From Gammaproteobacteria bacterium (GTDB lineage Bacteria > Pseudomonadota > Gammaproteobacteria > UBA5335 > SLRW01), in contig SLRW01000088.1 in the NCBI GenBank assembly GCA_007130745.1, forward strand, positions 1 to 16,584: a stretch of DNA of 16,584 bases. Reading direction: 5' to 3'. The first letter of the stretch is position 1. Every line of letters begins with the position of its first letter. The notes beneath the pieces are model-generated. The model saw nothing but the letters and a program-made list of their open reading frames with translations. It made no database searches and had not been told where the DNA came from. Made by a program: the position numbers and the translations under genes. Shown here piece by piece: positions 1 to 7,835 of the stretch.

Positions 1-773
1 CGCTCGAAAATCGCCAGCATCATCTGATGCGTGGCGACCTCGTCCGCGGCAAATCGGTCGGCCAGCTCCCACAGGGTGTCTCCCCGCTGGACTCTGTATT
101 CTTCGGGCAGATCCGGCGCGGTGGGCTCCACCGGCTCTACGGGCCTGGGCCGCAGCGCAGGTTCGGCCCGCTCGGGTGCCGGCTCGTCAACTGGCCGGAC
201 AGAACGCGGTTCGGGCTCGGCCTCGGGTTCGGGTTCGGTTTCGGCGACCTCAGGCGGTGGCGGCGGCGTCCAGCGCTCGCGCGGTTCCGGCTCACGCTCA
301 ACCCGATCCCGCTCGGGTTCCGGGGCGGGCGGGCGGTCTTCAGTCGTTGGCGCCCTGGCTTCGCGGCGCTCAGACGGCATCATGGTCGGCGGATCCAGCA
401 ACACCGTGTATTCACGCTGCAGCCGGCCACGCGAATGACCGATTTCCAGCAGCAAACTGAGGAAAGGCTCGCGAATAGGCTGACGGCTGCTAATCGCGAT
501 ATAGGGCGGCTGCACGTCGCTCCTGACTTCAAAGCGCAAATTCAGCAGCGCATCCGAACGCTGGATCCCTGCGCGTTCATAGGCTTCTGGCGAAGCCAGC
601 CGAACTTCCAGGTCCCGCACCTCAGCAGGCCGATCAGAGTGCAGGATAACCCGCGCCTCGAAAGGCTCGTTAAGCGCTGAATTTGTCTGCATCTCCCCCA
701 GACCAAGCCCCAGCACAGTCACTGGAAGCATCAGAGCTGAAAGGCACAGCGCCAAGGCATATTTCCTAGCCAT
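1..773 (-). CDS. fimV: FimV/HubP-type LysM pole protein, N-terminal part (cut by window edge)
   Basis: FimV/HubP proteins are inner-membrane, peptidoglycan-binding polarity factors that support type IV pili and twitching motility. The 257 visible residues begin with a signal peptide (basic MARK, then a hydrophobic stretch to about residue 24). The conserved FimV start follows, with LGLGEMQTNSALNEPFEA matching the usual pattern of Gly-rich turn, SxLNxPxxA. Residues about 35-130 form the conserved N-terminal beta domain. Residues about 133-222 are a Glu/Pro/Arg-rich linker. A LysM module starts at about 225 with RVQRGDTLWELADRF, and the chain leaves the window at a typical FimV sequence, HQMMLAIFER. 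The ATG is preceded by GGAG with five bases between. The gene follows asd, as in Pseudomonas. The TPR and cytoplasmic C-terminal parts lie outside the window. The family call is firm; the cellular role is inferred from the family. Confidence 0.9.
   Translation of the reverse strand, partial: MARKYALALCLSALMLPVTVLGLGLGEMQTNSALNEPFEARVILHSDRPAEVRDLEVRLASPEAYERAGIQRSDALLNLRFEVRSDVQPPYIAISSRQPIREPFLSLLLEIGHSRGRLQREYTVLLDPPTMMPSERREARAPTTEDRPPAPEPERDRVEREPEPRERWTPPPPPEVAETEPEPEAEPEPRSVRPVDEPAPERAEPALRPRPVEPVEPTAPDLPEEYRVQRGDTLWELADRFAADEVATHQMMLAIFE
207..244. repeat. Degenerate hexanucleotide tandem repeat inside fimV
   Basis: A run of GGTTCG/GGCTCG-type units. On the coding strand it reads as repeated GAACCC/GAGCCC and encodes alternating Glu-Pro in the FimV linker. 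It lies wholly inside the coding frame, and its six-base period preserves the frame. Confidence 0.6.
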
Positions 774-807
774 GTTGTCTCCGTTATTTTCGAAGCTGCG
801 AGCTTAT

Positions 808-830
808 GACCGGCCTTTTCGGGCGCGGTC
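808..830 (-). other. Hairpin in the asd-fimV gap
   Basis: GACCG and CGGTC arms plus an inner GCC/GGC pair, separated by a one-base bulge at 825, enclose a six-base loop. It lies in the 107-bp gap between asd and fimV, so it would be in the fimV 5' leader if fimV is read from asd. No T-run follows on the minus strand, so it does not look like an intrinsic terminator in the direction of these genes. A C7 tract (832-838) flanks it. Confidence 0.3.
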
Positions 831-880
831 ACCCCCCCAATTCTTCACAAGCCGCTTTATGACTATGAGCTAACTATAGC

Positions 881-1903
881 TTAAAGATGATCTTTTACCA
901 AAATTTCTGCAATCTGAATACTGTTAAGTGCCGCACCCTTTCGGACATTATCCGCGACTACCCACAAATTCAGGCCGCGCGGATGTGAAATATCCTCACG
1001 AATACGGCCTACAAACACAGGATCTTCGCCTGCACTATCGGTCACCGCGGTAGGGTATCCCCCGTCCTCGCGACGATCCAGCACCACCACGCCCGGCGCC
1101 TGTTCAAGCACCTCGTGCGCGCGCTGCACGGTGATTTTTTCACGGGTCTCGATATGCACTGCTTCGGAATGGCCATAGACCACCGGCACCCGCGCGGCTG
1201 TCGGGTTAACCAGAATACTGTCATCGCCAAAAATCTTCTGTGTCTCCCACACCATCTTCATTTCTTCCCTGGTGTAGCCATTGTCCTGGAAGACATCAAT
1301 ATGAGGGAGTACATTGAAGGCAATCTGACGCGGATAGGCTTCGACCCGAACCTCGCCACCGTCCAGCACGGCGCGGCTCTGCTCGTCCAGCTCACGTATA
1401 GCACTCGCACCGGAACCTGAAACAGCCTGATAGGTGGCTACATTGATGCGCTCGATGCCCGCCTCACGCCGGATCGGCTCAAGAGCCACCAGCATCTGGA
1501 TGGTCGAACAATTGGGATTGGCGATGATATTGCGCTTGCCGTAATCACCAATCGCCTGCGCATTGACCTCCGGCACTACCAGCGGAATATCTTCTTCCAG
1601 GCGGAAATGCGAGGTATTGTCGATCACCACGCACCCAGCGGCAGCGGCACGCGGTGCATATTCGGCGGAAATCGACCCGCCGGCGGAGAACAACCCCACC
1701 TGAACCTTTGAAAAATCAAACTCGGCAAGATCTTCAATGGTCACATCCTCGCCGCGAAAGCGCACCGTCTTGCCCGCTGAGCGACTGCTCGCCAGCGGAT
1801 ACAGCCGCCCCACCGGAAAATCACGCTGCTCCAGAATAGCCAGCATGGTCTGTCCAACAGCGCCGGTGGCGCCTACTACAGCGACATCCCAGGTCTTGCT
1901 CAT
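881..1903 (-). CDS. asd: Aspartate-semialdehyde dehydrogenase
   Basis: Reduces L-aspartyl-4-phosphate to aspartate-4-semialdehyde with NADPH, the branch-point step to lysine/diaminopimelate, threonine, methionine and isoleucine. The 340-residue cytoplasmic protein has the N-terminal nucleotide-binding GATGAVGQ (residues 11-18), the catalytic cysteine in NPNCSTIQ (Cys132) and the acid/base histidine in VVYGHSEAV (His245). Its length and motifs fit the shorter asd subgroup shared with Gram-positives and Vibrio Asd2, not the roughly 370-residue enteric/Pseudomonas form. The start is supported by AGAAGGA six bases before the ATG. It lies 27 bp downstream of leuB and is probably in the same transcript. 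Pseudomonas often carries a second, Usg-type asd homologue here; only one copy is present. Confidence 0.96.
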   Translation of the reverse strand: MSKTWDVAVVGATGAVGQTMLAILEQRDFPVGRLYPLASSRSAGKTVRFRGEDVTIEDLAEFDFSKVQVGLFSAGGSISAEYAPRAAAAGCVVIDNTSHFRLEEDIPLVVPEVNAQAIGDYGKRNIIANPNCSTIQMLVALEPIRREAGIERINVATYQAVSGSGASAIRELDEQSRAVLDGGEVRVEAYPRQIAFNVLPHIDVFQDNGYTREEMKMVWETQKIFGDDSILVNPTAARVPVVYGHSEAVHIETREKITVQRAHEVLEQAPGVVVLDRREDGGYPTAVTDSAGEDPVFVGRIREDISHPRGLNLWVVADNVRKGAALNSIQIAEILVKDHL

Positions 1904-1930
1904 ATCGTGTCCTTCTCCATTATCCGGTGA

Positions 1931-3010
1931 TCAGTTCAAAGCCAGTGCCGCCACCACGGCATCGCCCATCTCTGCAGTGGACACAGGCGAGGTGTGGTCA
2001 CCGGCAATATCCGCCGTGCGCAACCCATATTCAATCACACGCTCCACTGCCTGCTGCACCCGTTGCGCCAGCGCCACTTCATCCAGCGAGTAGCGCAGCA
2101 TCATGCCCAGCGACATGATCGTAGCCAGCGGGTTGGCGACGCCCTTGCCGGCGATATCCGGCGCCGAGCCATGAATGGGCTCATACATGCCGCGGCCCGC
2201 AGCATTGAGCGAGGCCGAGGGCAGCATGCCGATAGAGCCAGTCAGCATGGCTGCCGTATCCGACAAAATGTCGCCAAAAAGATTGCCGGTGACGATCACA
2301 TCAAACTGGCGCGGGTCGCGCACCAGCTGCATGGCGGCATTGTCCACATACATGTGCGACAGTGCCACATCAGGATAATCTCGCGCTACACGCTCCATGA
2401 CCTCCCGCCACAATTCCGATACCTCCAGCACATTGGCCTTGTCCACCGAGCACACCCGGCCACCGCGCTTGCGCGCGGCCTCGAAGGCCGTGCGGCCGAT
2501 GCGCTCGATTTCGGATTCGCTGTAAACCTCAGTATTAAAACCCTGGCGCTCACCGTTATCGAGCGTACGGATACCACGGGGCTGGCCGAAATAAATACCG
2601 CCGGTAAGCTCACGCACAATCATAATATCCAGCCCGGCGACCACTTCGGGGCGCAGTGTTGAAGCACTGGCCAGGGCCGGAAACAACACCGCCGGCCTCA
2701 AGTTGGCATACAGCTCCAGTGCCGCACGGATGCCCAGCAGACCACGCTCCGGACGCAAATCGCGCTCGATGCTGTCCCACTTCGGGCCACCCACCGCTCC
2801 CAGCAGAATCGCATCGGCTTGCTTCGCCTTACCCAGGGTGCTTTCGGGCAACGGTGCGCCTTCGGCGTCCACCGCGCAGCCGCCCAGCAGCCCCTCTTCC
2901 ACTTCAACCTGCAGGCCATGATCTGCCCGCAGGCAATCCAGCACCTTGCGCGCCTCGGCCACAATCTCCGGCCCGATGCCATCACCCGGCAATATCAATA
3001 TCTTTTTCAT
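1931..3010 (-). CDS. leuB: 3-isopropylmalate dehydrogenase
   Basis: Oxidatively decarboxylates (2R,3S)-3-isopropylmalate to 2-ketoisocaproate with NAD+ in leucine synthesis; cytoplasmic homodimer. The 359 residues carry the family's N-terminal GDGIGPE (9-15), the substrate-binding region MIVRELTGGIYFG (130-142, Arg133), the VDKANVLEVSELWR segment, YVDNAAMQL, the metal-binding GNLFGDILSDTAA and the C-terminal NAD-binding HGSAPDIAGKG. The length is normal and no catalytic motif is missing. It follows leuD after a 115-bp gap holding a strong palindrome and precedes asd, the Pseudomonas-type order. Confidence 0.97.
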   Translation of the reverse strand: MKKILILPGDGIGPEIVAEARKVLDCLRADHGLQVEVEEGLLGGCAVDAEGAPLPESTLGKAKQADAILLGAVGGPKWDSIERDLRPERGLLGIRAALELYANLRPAVLFPALASASTLRPEVVAGLDIMIVRELTGGIYFGQPRGIRTLDNGERQGFNTEVYSESEIERIGRTAFEAARKRGGRVCSVDKANVLEVSELWREVMERVARDYPDVALSHMYVDNAAMQLVRDPRQFDVIVTGNLFGDILSDTAAMLTGSIGMLPSASLNAAGRGMYEPIHGSAPDIAGKGVANPLATIMSLGMMLRYSLDEVALAQRVQQAVERVIEYGLRTADIAGDHTSPVSTAEMGDAVVAALALN

Positions 3011-3035
3011 ACTCTGTCTTGTCCTGATTCAGATG

Positions 3036-3121
3036 AAAAGCCAAACATGAAGGCCATGAAGGGTGAAAGTCCGGTTTGCCGTTTATTGTCTTTTCTTCAT
3101 GGCCTTCATGTTCATGCTTTT
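3036..3121. repeat. Long inverted repeat between leuD and leuB
   Basis: The arms at 3044-3061 and 3095-3112 are perfect 18-bp reverse complements (left arm AACATGAAGGCCATGAAG). After a two-by-three-base internal loop they extend outward by another six pairs (AAAAGC 3036-3041 with GCTTTT 3116-3121). The central loop is 33 nt (3062-3094). Each arm itself repeats CATGAAGNN with a nine-base period. It occupies most of the 115-bp leuD-leuB gap. The plus strand has a T-rich tail after the right arm, but no plus-strand gene reads into it. It may be a dispersed REP-like palindrome or an mRNA hairpin that sets relative leuB expression; copy number in the genome cannot be judged here. Confidence 0.75.
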
Positions 3122-3125
3122 TTGT

Positions 3126-3770
3126 TTAGTCGGCGAAAAGCCAGGGGGCTTCCTGTTTGCGTTTTGCCTCGTAGGCGCGGATGGCATCCGCCTGTTTGAG
3201 CGTGAGGGCGATGTCATCCAGGCCCTCAAGCAGGCATCGGCGCCTGAAAGCGTCAATCTCGAAAGCAAAAGGTTCGCCGCCTGGCGTGGTTACGATTTGC
3301 GCCTCCAGGTCCACGGTCAGCTCATAACCTTCGCCGGCCCCGGCTTCCTCACGGAACAGCTGATCCACCACCGCCACGGGCAGGGTTACCGGCAACAGCC
3401 CGTTCTTGAAGCTGTTGTTGTAAAAAATGTCGGCGAAGCTCGGCGCAATCACTACTCTGAAACCATCGTCCATCAACGCCCATACCGCATGTTCACGCGA
3501 TGAACCACAGCCGAAGTTCTCGCGCGCCAGCAGAATGCTCGCGCCCTGGTATCGCGGCTGATTGAGGACGAAGTCCGGATTCGGCCGGCGCGTCGTGTTG
3601 TCCACATCCAGGCCACCGGCGTCCAAATATCGCCAGTCATCGAAAAGATTCGGCCCGAAGCCGGTACGCTTGATCGACTTGAGATACTGCTTGGGAATAA
3701 TGGCATCAGTATCGACATTGTCGCGATCAAGCGGCGCTGCCTTGCCAGTATGTTTTTGAAACGACTCCAT
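3126..3770 (-). CDS. leuD: 3-isopropylmalate dehydratase, small subunit
   Basis: Small subunit of isopropylmalate isomerase. With LeuC it converts 2-isopropylmalate to 3-isopropylmalate through an isopropylmaleate intermediate. The 214 residues match the bacterial LeuD pattern throughout: KHTGKAAPLDRDNVDTDAI near the start, FGPNLFDDWRYLD, and the signature GASILLARENFGCGSSREHA, followed by IAPSFADIFYNNSFKNGLLP. I chose the ATG at 3770, whose A is shared with the leuC TGA stop (TGATG overlap), giving MESFQKHTG as in other LeuD proteins. A GTG one codon upstream (3773) is also possible. GGAG lies upstream, eight bases from the ATG. The overlap implies translational coupling with leuC. Confidence 0.96.
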   Translation of the reverse strand: MESFQKHTGKAAPLDRDNVDTDAIIPKQYLKSIKRTGFGPNLFDDWRYLDAGGLDVDNTTRRPNPDFVLNQPRYQGASILLARENFGCGSSREHAVWALMDDGFRVVIAPSFADIFYNNSFKNGLLPVTLPVAVVDQLFREEAGAGEGYELTVDLEAQIVTTPGGEPFAFEIDAFRRRCLLEGLDDIALTLKQADAIRAYEAKRKQEAPWLFAD

Positions 3771-5194
3771 CACACTTGCTCCAGCGTGGCTTCAGTTTTC
3801 CGTATGTCCACAAAATGACCCGCTACGGAGGCCGCTGCCGCCATCGCCGGGCTCACCAGATGCGTGCGTCCGCCCTGCCCCTGGCGCCCCTCGAAGTTGC
3901 GATTTGAGGTGGAAGCGCAGCGCTCGCCCGGGTCCAGGCGATCAGCATTCATGGCCAGGCACATGGAGCAACCCGGCTCGCGCCATTCAAACCCGGCTTC
4001 GATGAAAATCCGGTCCAGCCCCTCTTCCTCGGCCTGGCGCTTCACCAGCCCGGAACCCGGCACCACCATGGCCAACTGGATATTGTCGGCAATACGCCGA
4101 CCTTCCAGTTGGTGCGCCGCGGCACGCAAATCCTCAATGCGCGCGTTGGTGCACGAACCGATAAATACCTTGTCCAGCCGAATATCCGTTATCCGTGTAC
4201 CCGGTTCTAGATCCATATAGGCCAGCGCCCGCCGGTAGCCATTGGCCCGGACCACGTCGCTTTCGCCATCGGGATCAGGCACCACGCCATCCACAGGCAC
4301 CACCATGCCCGGTGAAGTCCCCCAGGTCACCTGCGGCTTGATATCGGCAGCATCGATCTCCACCTCGCTGTCAAACTGCGCATCCGGATCGGAGCGCAAC
4401 TGCCGCCAGGCCTTCACCGCCAGCTCCCATTTTTCACAGGTGGGTGCCAGCGGCCGACCACGCACATAGTCGATGGTCTTGTCGTCCACGGCGACAAAGC
4501 CGGCCCGGGCGCCGGCCTCGATGGCCATATTGCACACCGTCATGCGCCCTTCCATGGAAAGATCCTTGATCGCCTCGCCGGCAAACTCAATGGTGTAGCC
4601 GGTGCCACCGGCGGTGCCGATATGACCGATAATATTGAGGACGATGTCCTTGGCGGTAATCCCGGGCGCCACATGGCCACGCACGCGGATACGCATACTT
4701 CTGGACTTCTTCATCACCAGCGTTTGGGTGGCCAGCACATGCTCCACCTCGGAGGTACCTATACCAAAAGCCAGCGCGCCAAAGGCGCCATGCGTGGCGG
4801 TATGCGAATCGCCGCAGACAATGGTCATGCCGGGCTGGGTCAGCCCCTGCTCCGGGCCGATGATATGCACGATACCCTGACGCGGGTCGTTCATATCGAA
4901 CTTGCGAATGCCGAATTCCTCGCAGTTGTGATCCAGCGCCTCGAGCTGCGCCCGTGACACCGGATCCGTCACACCCAGCTTGCGATGCAGAGTGGGTACA
5001 TTGTGATCGGGTACGGCGAGGTTGGCATCAACACGCCAGGGTGCACGCCCGGCCAGACGCAGGCCCTCGAAGGCCTGGGGTGAAGTCACCTCGTGCACCA
5101 GCTGGCGGTCTATGTAGAGCAAACTGGTGCCGTCATCTCGTCGCTCCACCTCGTGCGCATCCCACAACTTGTCGTAAAGCGTCTTGCCACTCAT
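3770..5194 (-). CDS. leuC: 3-isopropylmalate dehydratase, large subunit
   Basis: Large, [4Fe-4S]-bearing subunit of isopropylmalate isomerase, of the aconitase superfamily. The protein of about 474 residues shows IVCGDSHTATHGAFGALAFG and the three cluster cysteines in FIGSCTN (Cys348) and PGCSMCLAMN (Cys409, Cys412), followed by ERCASTSNRNFEGRQG. The open frame extends four codons further to a GTG at 5206, but the ATG at 5194 gives MSGKTLYDKLWDAH, matching the usual LeuC start, and AGGTGG sits eight bases before it. First gene of leuCDB; a LysR-type gene diverges from the same upstream region, which suggests local regulation by that protein. Confidence 0.96.
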   Translation of the reverse strand: MSGKTLYDKLWDAHEVERRDDGTSLLYIDRQLVHEVTSPQAFEGLRLAGRAPWRVDANLAVPDHNVPTLHRKLGVTDPVSRAQLEALDHNCEEFGIRKFDMNDPRQGIVHIIGPEQGLTQPGMTIVCGDSHTATHGAFGALAFGIGTSEVEHVLATQTLVMKKSRSMRIRVRGHVAPGITAKDIVLNIIGHIGTAGGTGYTIEFAGEAIKDLSMEGRMTVCNMAIEAGARAGFVAVDDKTIDYVRGRPLAPTCEKWELAVKAWRQLRSDPDAQFDSEVEIDAADIKPQVTWGTSPGMVVPVDGVVPDPDGESDVVRANGYRRALAYMDLEPGTRITDIRLDKVFIGSCTNARIEDLRAAAHQLEGRRIADNIQLAMVVPGSGLVKRQAEEEGLDRIFIEAGFEWREPGCSMCLAMNADRLDPGERCASTSNRNFEGRQGQGGRTHLVSPAMAAAASVAGHFVDIRKTEATLEQV

Positions 5195-5222
5195 GACCAC
5201 ATCCACCTGTTCAGATTCATGA

Positions 5223-5256
5223 GGCTATTCTAGCCACCCGAGAGTCATTACTCCAA
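5223..5256 (-). promoter_or_regulatory. Candidate sigma-70 promoter of leuC with overlapping palindrome
   Basis: On the minus strand TTGGAG (5256-5251), an 18-base spacer and TAGAAT (5232-5227) form a plausible promoter. Transcription would start near 5220, about 26 nt before the leuC ATG. The -10 is embedded in a short perfect palindrome GGCTA-GAA-TAGCC (5223-5235), a possible operator. A direct repeat ATTCAT-cgt-ATTCAT (5256-5270) lies just upstream, between this -35 and the opposing one. No experimental evidence; read by eye. Confidence 0.4.
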
Positions 5257-5272
5257 TTCATCGTATTCATTC

Positions 5273-5304
5273 TTTACATTCTTAACTGGAATACTTAATA
5301 CTCC
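5273..5304 (+). promoter_or_regulatory. Candidate promoter of the LysR gene with overlapping imperfect palindrome
   Basis: TTTACA (5273-5278), a 17-base spacer and TAATAC (5296-5301) could serve as -35 and -10. An imperfect 17-bp palindrome (GGAATACTTAATACTCC, 5288-5304) covers the -10 and could be an autoregulatory LysR site. Transcription would start about 5307, only a few bases before the ATG, and no clear ribosome binding site precedes that ATG. The -10 match is weak (three of six), so the call is tentative. Confidence 0.3.
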
Positions 5305-5310
5305 ACGGAT

Positions 5311-6186
5311 ATGGACATCCAGAACCTGCAGGCGTTTCTCCACGTAGCCGACGCGGCCTCTTTCACGCGCGCGGCGGAAATGCTGCACCTGACCCAGCCG
5401 GCGGTGAGCAAGCGCGTGGCCGCACTGGAACGGCAGCTCAAGGTCAGCCTGTTTGATCGTATCGGGCACCGGGTAAGCCTGACCGAGGCCGGCCGCGCCC
5501 TGCTGCCCCGCGCCCGGCACATTGTGCTGGAGTTACAGGACACCCGCCGCGCCCTGTCGCAACTGGGCGATCATGTGGCCGGCCCGCTGGTCATGGCCAC
5601 CAGTCACCACCTCGGTCTGCACCGTCTGCCACCTGTACTGCGTGAATTTGCCGGCCGCTACCCCGACGTGGACCTGGATATCCGCTTCATGGAATCCGAG
5701 GCCGCCGCGCACTCAGTGGAACGCGGCGATCTGGAGCTAGCTATCGTCACCCTGCCGCTGGCGCCGTCACCGGCGCTAACCACGCGCTGCATCTGGCCGG
5801 ACCCGCTGGTGGTCACAGTGGCCACGGATCACCCGCTGGCCGGCGATCCCGGGCCTTCAGCAGGCATTCTGGGGGAATGGCCATGCATACTGCCAGACCA
5901 CAGCACCTATACCCGGACGTTGATTGACACAGCCTTTGCCGGGCAAGGCGTCAGCCTGCAACCCAGGCTGTCGACAAATTATCTGGAAACCATTCGCATG
6001 CTGGTGAGCATCGGTATGGGCTGGGGGGTATTACCGCACAGCATGGCCAATGAAGGCGGGCTCATTACCCTGTATCCGAACGGCATCCGCATGCAACGCG
6101 ACCTGGGAGTCGTGCGTCACCACGCCCGCAGCCTGTCGCGCGCCGGCCAGGCCCTGCTGGAACTACTCAACACTCAGGCAATGTGA
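5311..6186 (+). CDS. LysR-type transcriptional regulator divergent from leuCDB
   Basis: The 291 residues have the LysR layout: an N-terminal winged helix-turn-helix (about 1-65, with DIQNLQAFLHVADAASFTRA, LTQPAVSKRVAALE and RIGHRVSLTEAGRALL), then a periplasmic-binding-protein-like effector domain (about 90-290). LysR proteins bind DNA as tetramers and commonly control the divergently transcribed neighbour. The start 116 bp from leuC and the Pseudomonas precedent of a LysR gene beside leuC suggest it regulates leuCDB in response to a leucine-pathway metabolite. The effector is inferred, not seen. The MDIQNL start is the normal family start despite the missing Shine-Dalgarno. Its 3' end overlaps the prfC 3' end by 13 bp. 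Confidence 0.92.
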   Translation: MDIQNLQAFLHVADAASFTRAAEMLHLTQPAVSKRVAALERQLKVSLFDRIGHRVSLTEAGRALLPRARHIVLELQDTRRALSQLGDHVAGPLVMATSHHLGLHRLPPVLREFAGRYPDVDLDIRFMESEAAAHSVERGDLELAIVTLPLAPSPALTTRCIWPDPLVVTVATDHPLAGDPGPSAGILGEWPCILPDHSTYTRTLIDTAFAGQGVSLQPRLSTNYLETIRMLVSIGMGWGVLPHSMANEGGLITLYPNGIRMQRDLGVVRHHARSLSRAGQALLELLNTQAM

Positions 6187-7763
6187 TCCCGGGTGGCACG
6201 GAATTCGATCTCAGGCCAGCGCTCGCGTGTAAGATCCAGGTTCACCATAGTCGGCGCCACATAGACCAGCGCCCCGCTGTGATCCTCGGCGAGATTATCG
6301 GTCATGCGGTCACGGAAGGATTCCATCTGACGCGAATCATCGCTGTATACCCAACGCGCGGTGGCTACCTGCACCGGCTCAAAGCGGCAATCCACCCCGT
6401 ATTCGCCCTTGAGCCGATGGGCCACCACATCGAACTGCAACTGGCCCACTGCCCCAAGTATCAGGTCATTGGCGTGCAAGGGCCGGAAAAACTGCGTGGC
6501 GCCCTCCTCGCATAACTGCTCCAACCCCTTGTACAGCGCCTTGGTCCGCAGGGGATCACGCGGCAGAATCCGCCGAAACAATTCCGGTGCAAAATTTGGA
6601 ATCCCCGTGAAATAGAGTTTTTCGCCTTCTGTGAAGGTGTCGCCAATGCTGATAGTGCCGTGGTTGTGAATGCCGATAATATCGCCGGCCCAGGCCTCGC
6701 CCACATGATCGCGCTCCCCGGCCATGAAAGTCAGGGCATCGGCAATCCGCACCTGCTTGCCCGCACGCACGTGATAGAGCTTCATACCCTTGCTGAACCT
6801 GCCCGAGCACAGACGCATGAAAGCGATACGATCACGGTGAGCCGGGTCCATATTGGCCTGCACCTTGAAAACAAAGCCGGTCAGCTGCGACTCGTCAGGG
6901 CCAACCTCGCGCGTGGTGGTCTGCCGGGCGCCCGGCGGCGGCGAATATTCAACAAAATCATCCAGCAGCGCGCGCACCCCGAAATTGTTTACCGCCGAGC
7001 CGAAATACACCGGCGTCAACCGCCCGGCTAGAAACTCATCCACTTCGAAGGTATGGCTGGCACCGCGCAGAAGCTCGATTTCATCCCGTAACTCAGCGGC
7101 CACCGATTCACCCAACAATTCATCCACTGCCGCACTATCCAGACCATCTATGGTGTCATCATCGGCCGCACGACCCAGACGTTCCGGCTTGTAGAGATAA
7201 ATCCGGTCTTGTTGCAGGTGATAAACACCCCGCAGGTTGCTGCCCATACCAATGGGCCAGGTCACCGGCGCACACTGGATGCCCAGTACCGACTCCACCT
7301 CGTCCATCAAATCGACCGGGTCCCGGCCTTCGCGGTCAAGCTTGTTGATGAAGGTCAGCACCGGTGTATCTCGCATGCGACACACCTCCATCAGCTTCAC
7401 CGTGCGCGATTCCACCCCCTTGGCGCAGTCAATCACCATCAGCGCAGAGTCCACCGCCGTCAGCGTACGATAGGTGTCCTCAGAGAAATCCTCATGCCCC
7501 GGCGTATCTAGCAGATTCACAACCCGCCCCCGGTGCGGGAACTGCATCACCGAGGTGGTGACCGAAATACCGCGCTCCTGCTCCATTTTCAGCCAGTCGG
7601 AGGTGGCATGACGGCTGGCCTTGCGCCCCTTCACCGTCCCCGCCAGCTGTATCGCCCCGCCAAACAGCAGCAGCTGTTCGGTCAGCGTGGTCTTGCCAGC
7701 ATCCGGATGGGAAATAATGGCAAAGGTACGCCGACGTTCGTATTCGGTTTGAGGCTGATTCAT
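6174..7763 (-). CDS. prfC: Peptide chain release factor 3 (RF3)
   Basis: Ribosome-associated GTPase that recycles RF1/RF2 after stop-codon-directed peptide release. The 529 residues equal the E. coli RF3 length. The G domain shows SHPDAGKTT (18-26, P-loop), a GISVTTSVMQF switch I region (65-75), DTPGHEDF (86-93, G3) and NKLD (140-143, G4). The beta-barrel domain II and RF3-specific domain III follow (for example FVFKVQANMDPAHRDRIAF and VGQLQFDVVAHRLKGEYGV). MNQPQTEYERRRTFAIISHP is a standard RF3 start, and AAGAG or AGGAT precedes the ATG. It is the last gene of the psd-pssA-glycosylase-rimI-prfC run, 72 bp after rimI. Confidence 0.97.
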   Translation of the reverse strand: MNQPQTEYERRRTFAIISHPDAGKTTLTEQLLLFGGAIQLAGTVKGRKASRHATSDWLKMEQERGISVTTSVMQFPHRGRVVNLLDTPGHEDFSEDTYRTLTAVDSALMVIDCAKGVESRTVKLMEVCRMRDTPVLTFINKLDREGRDPVDLMDEVESVLGIQCAPVTWPIGMGSNLRGVYHLQQDRIYLYKPERLGRAADDDTIDGLDSAAVDELLGESVAAELRDEIELLRGASHTFEVDEFLAGRLTPVYFGSAVNNFGVRALLDDFVEYSPPPGARQTTTREVGPDESQLTGFVFKVQANMDPAHRDRIAFMRLCSGRFSKGMKLYHVRAGKQVRIADALTFMAGERDHVGEAWAGDIIGIHNHGTISIGDTFTEGEKLYFTGIPNFAPELFRRILPRDPLRTKALYKGLEQLCEEGATQFFRPLHANDLILGAVGQLQFDVVAHRLKGEYGVDCRFEPVQVATARWVYSDDSRQMESFRDRMTDNLAEDHSGALVYVAPTMVNLDLTRERWPEIEFRATRDHIA

Positions 7764-7835
7764 CTCTTAATATCCTGCACAAAAACATACCGGGCCGCGC
7801 CGTATTCGGCCGGCCGGCGAATCCATTGATACAGC

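Noticed and set aside
868..881. AGCTA/TAGCT inverted repeat at the asd stop codon
   Set aside because: Five-base AT-rich arms with a four-base loop and no T-tract; too weak to call.
7801..7825. GC-rich palindrome (ATTCG/CGAAT arms) between rimI and prfC as a terminator
   Set aside because: Only five outer pairs are firm, the centre mispairs, and the nearest T-run is over 20 bases away. prfC may simply be read through from rimI.
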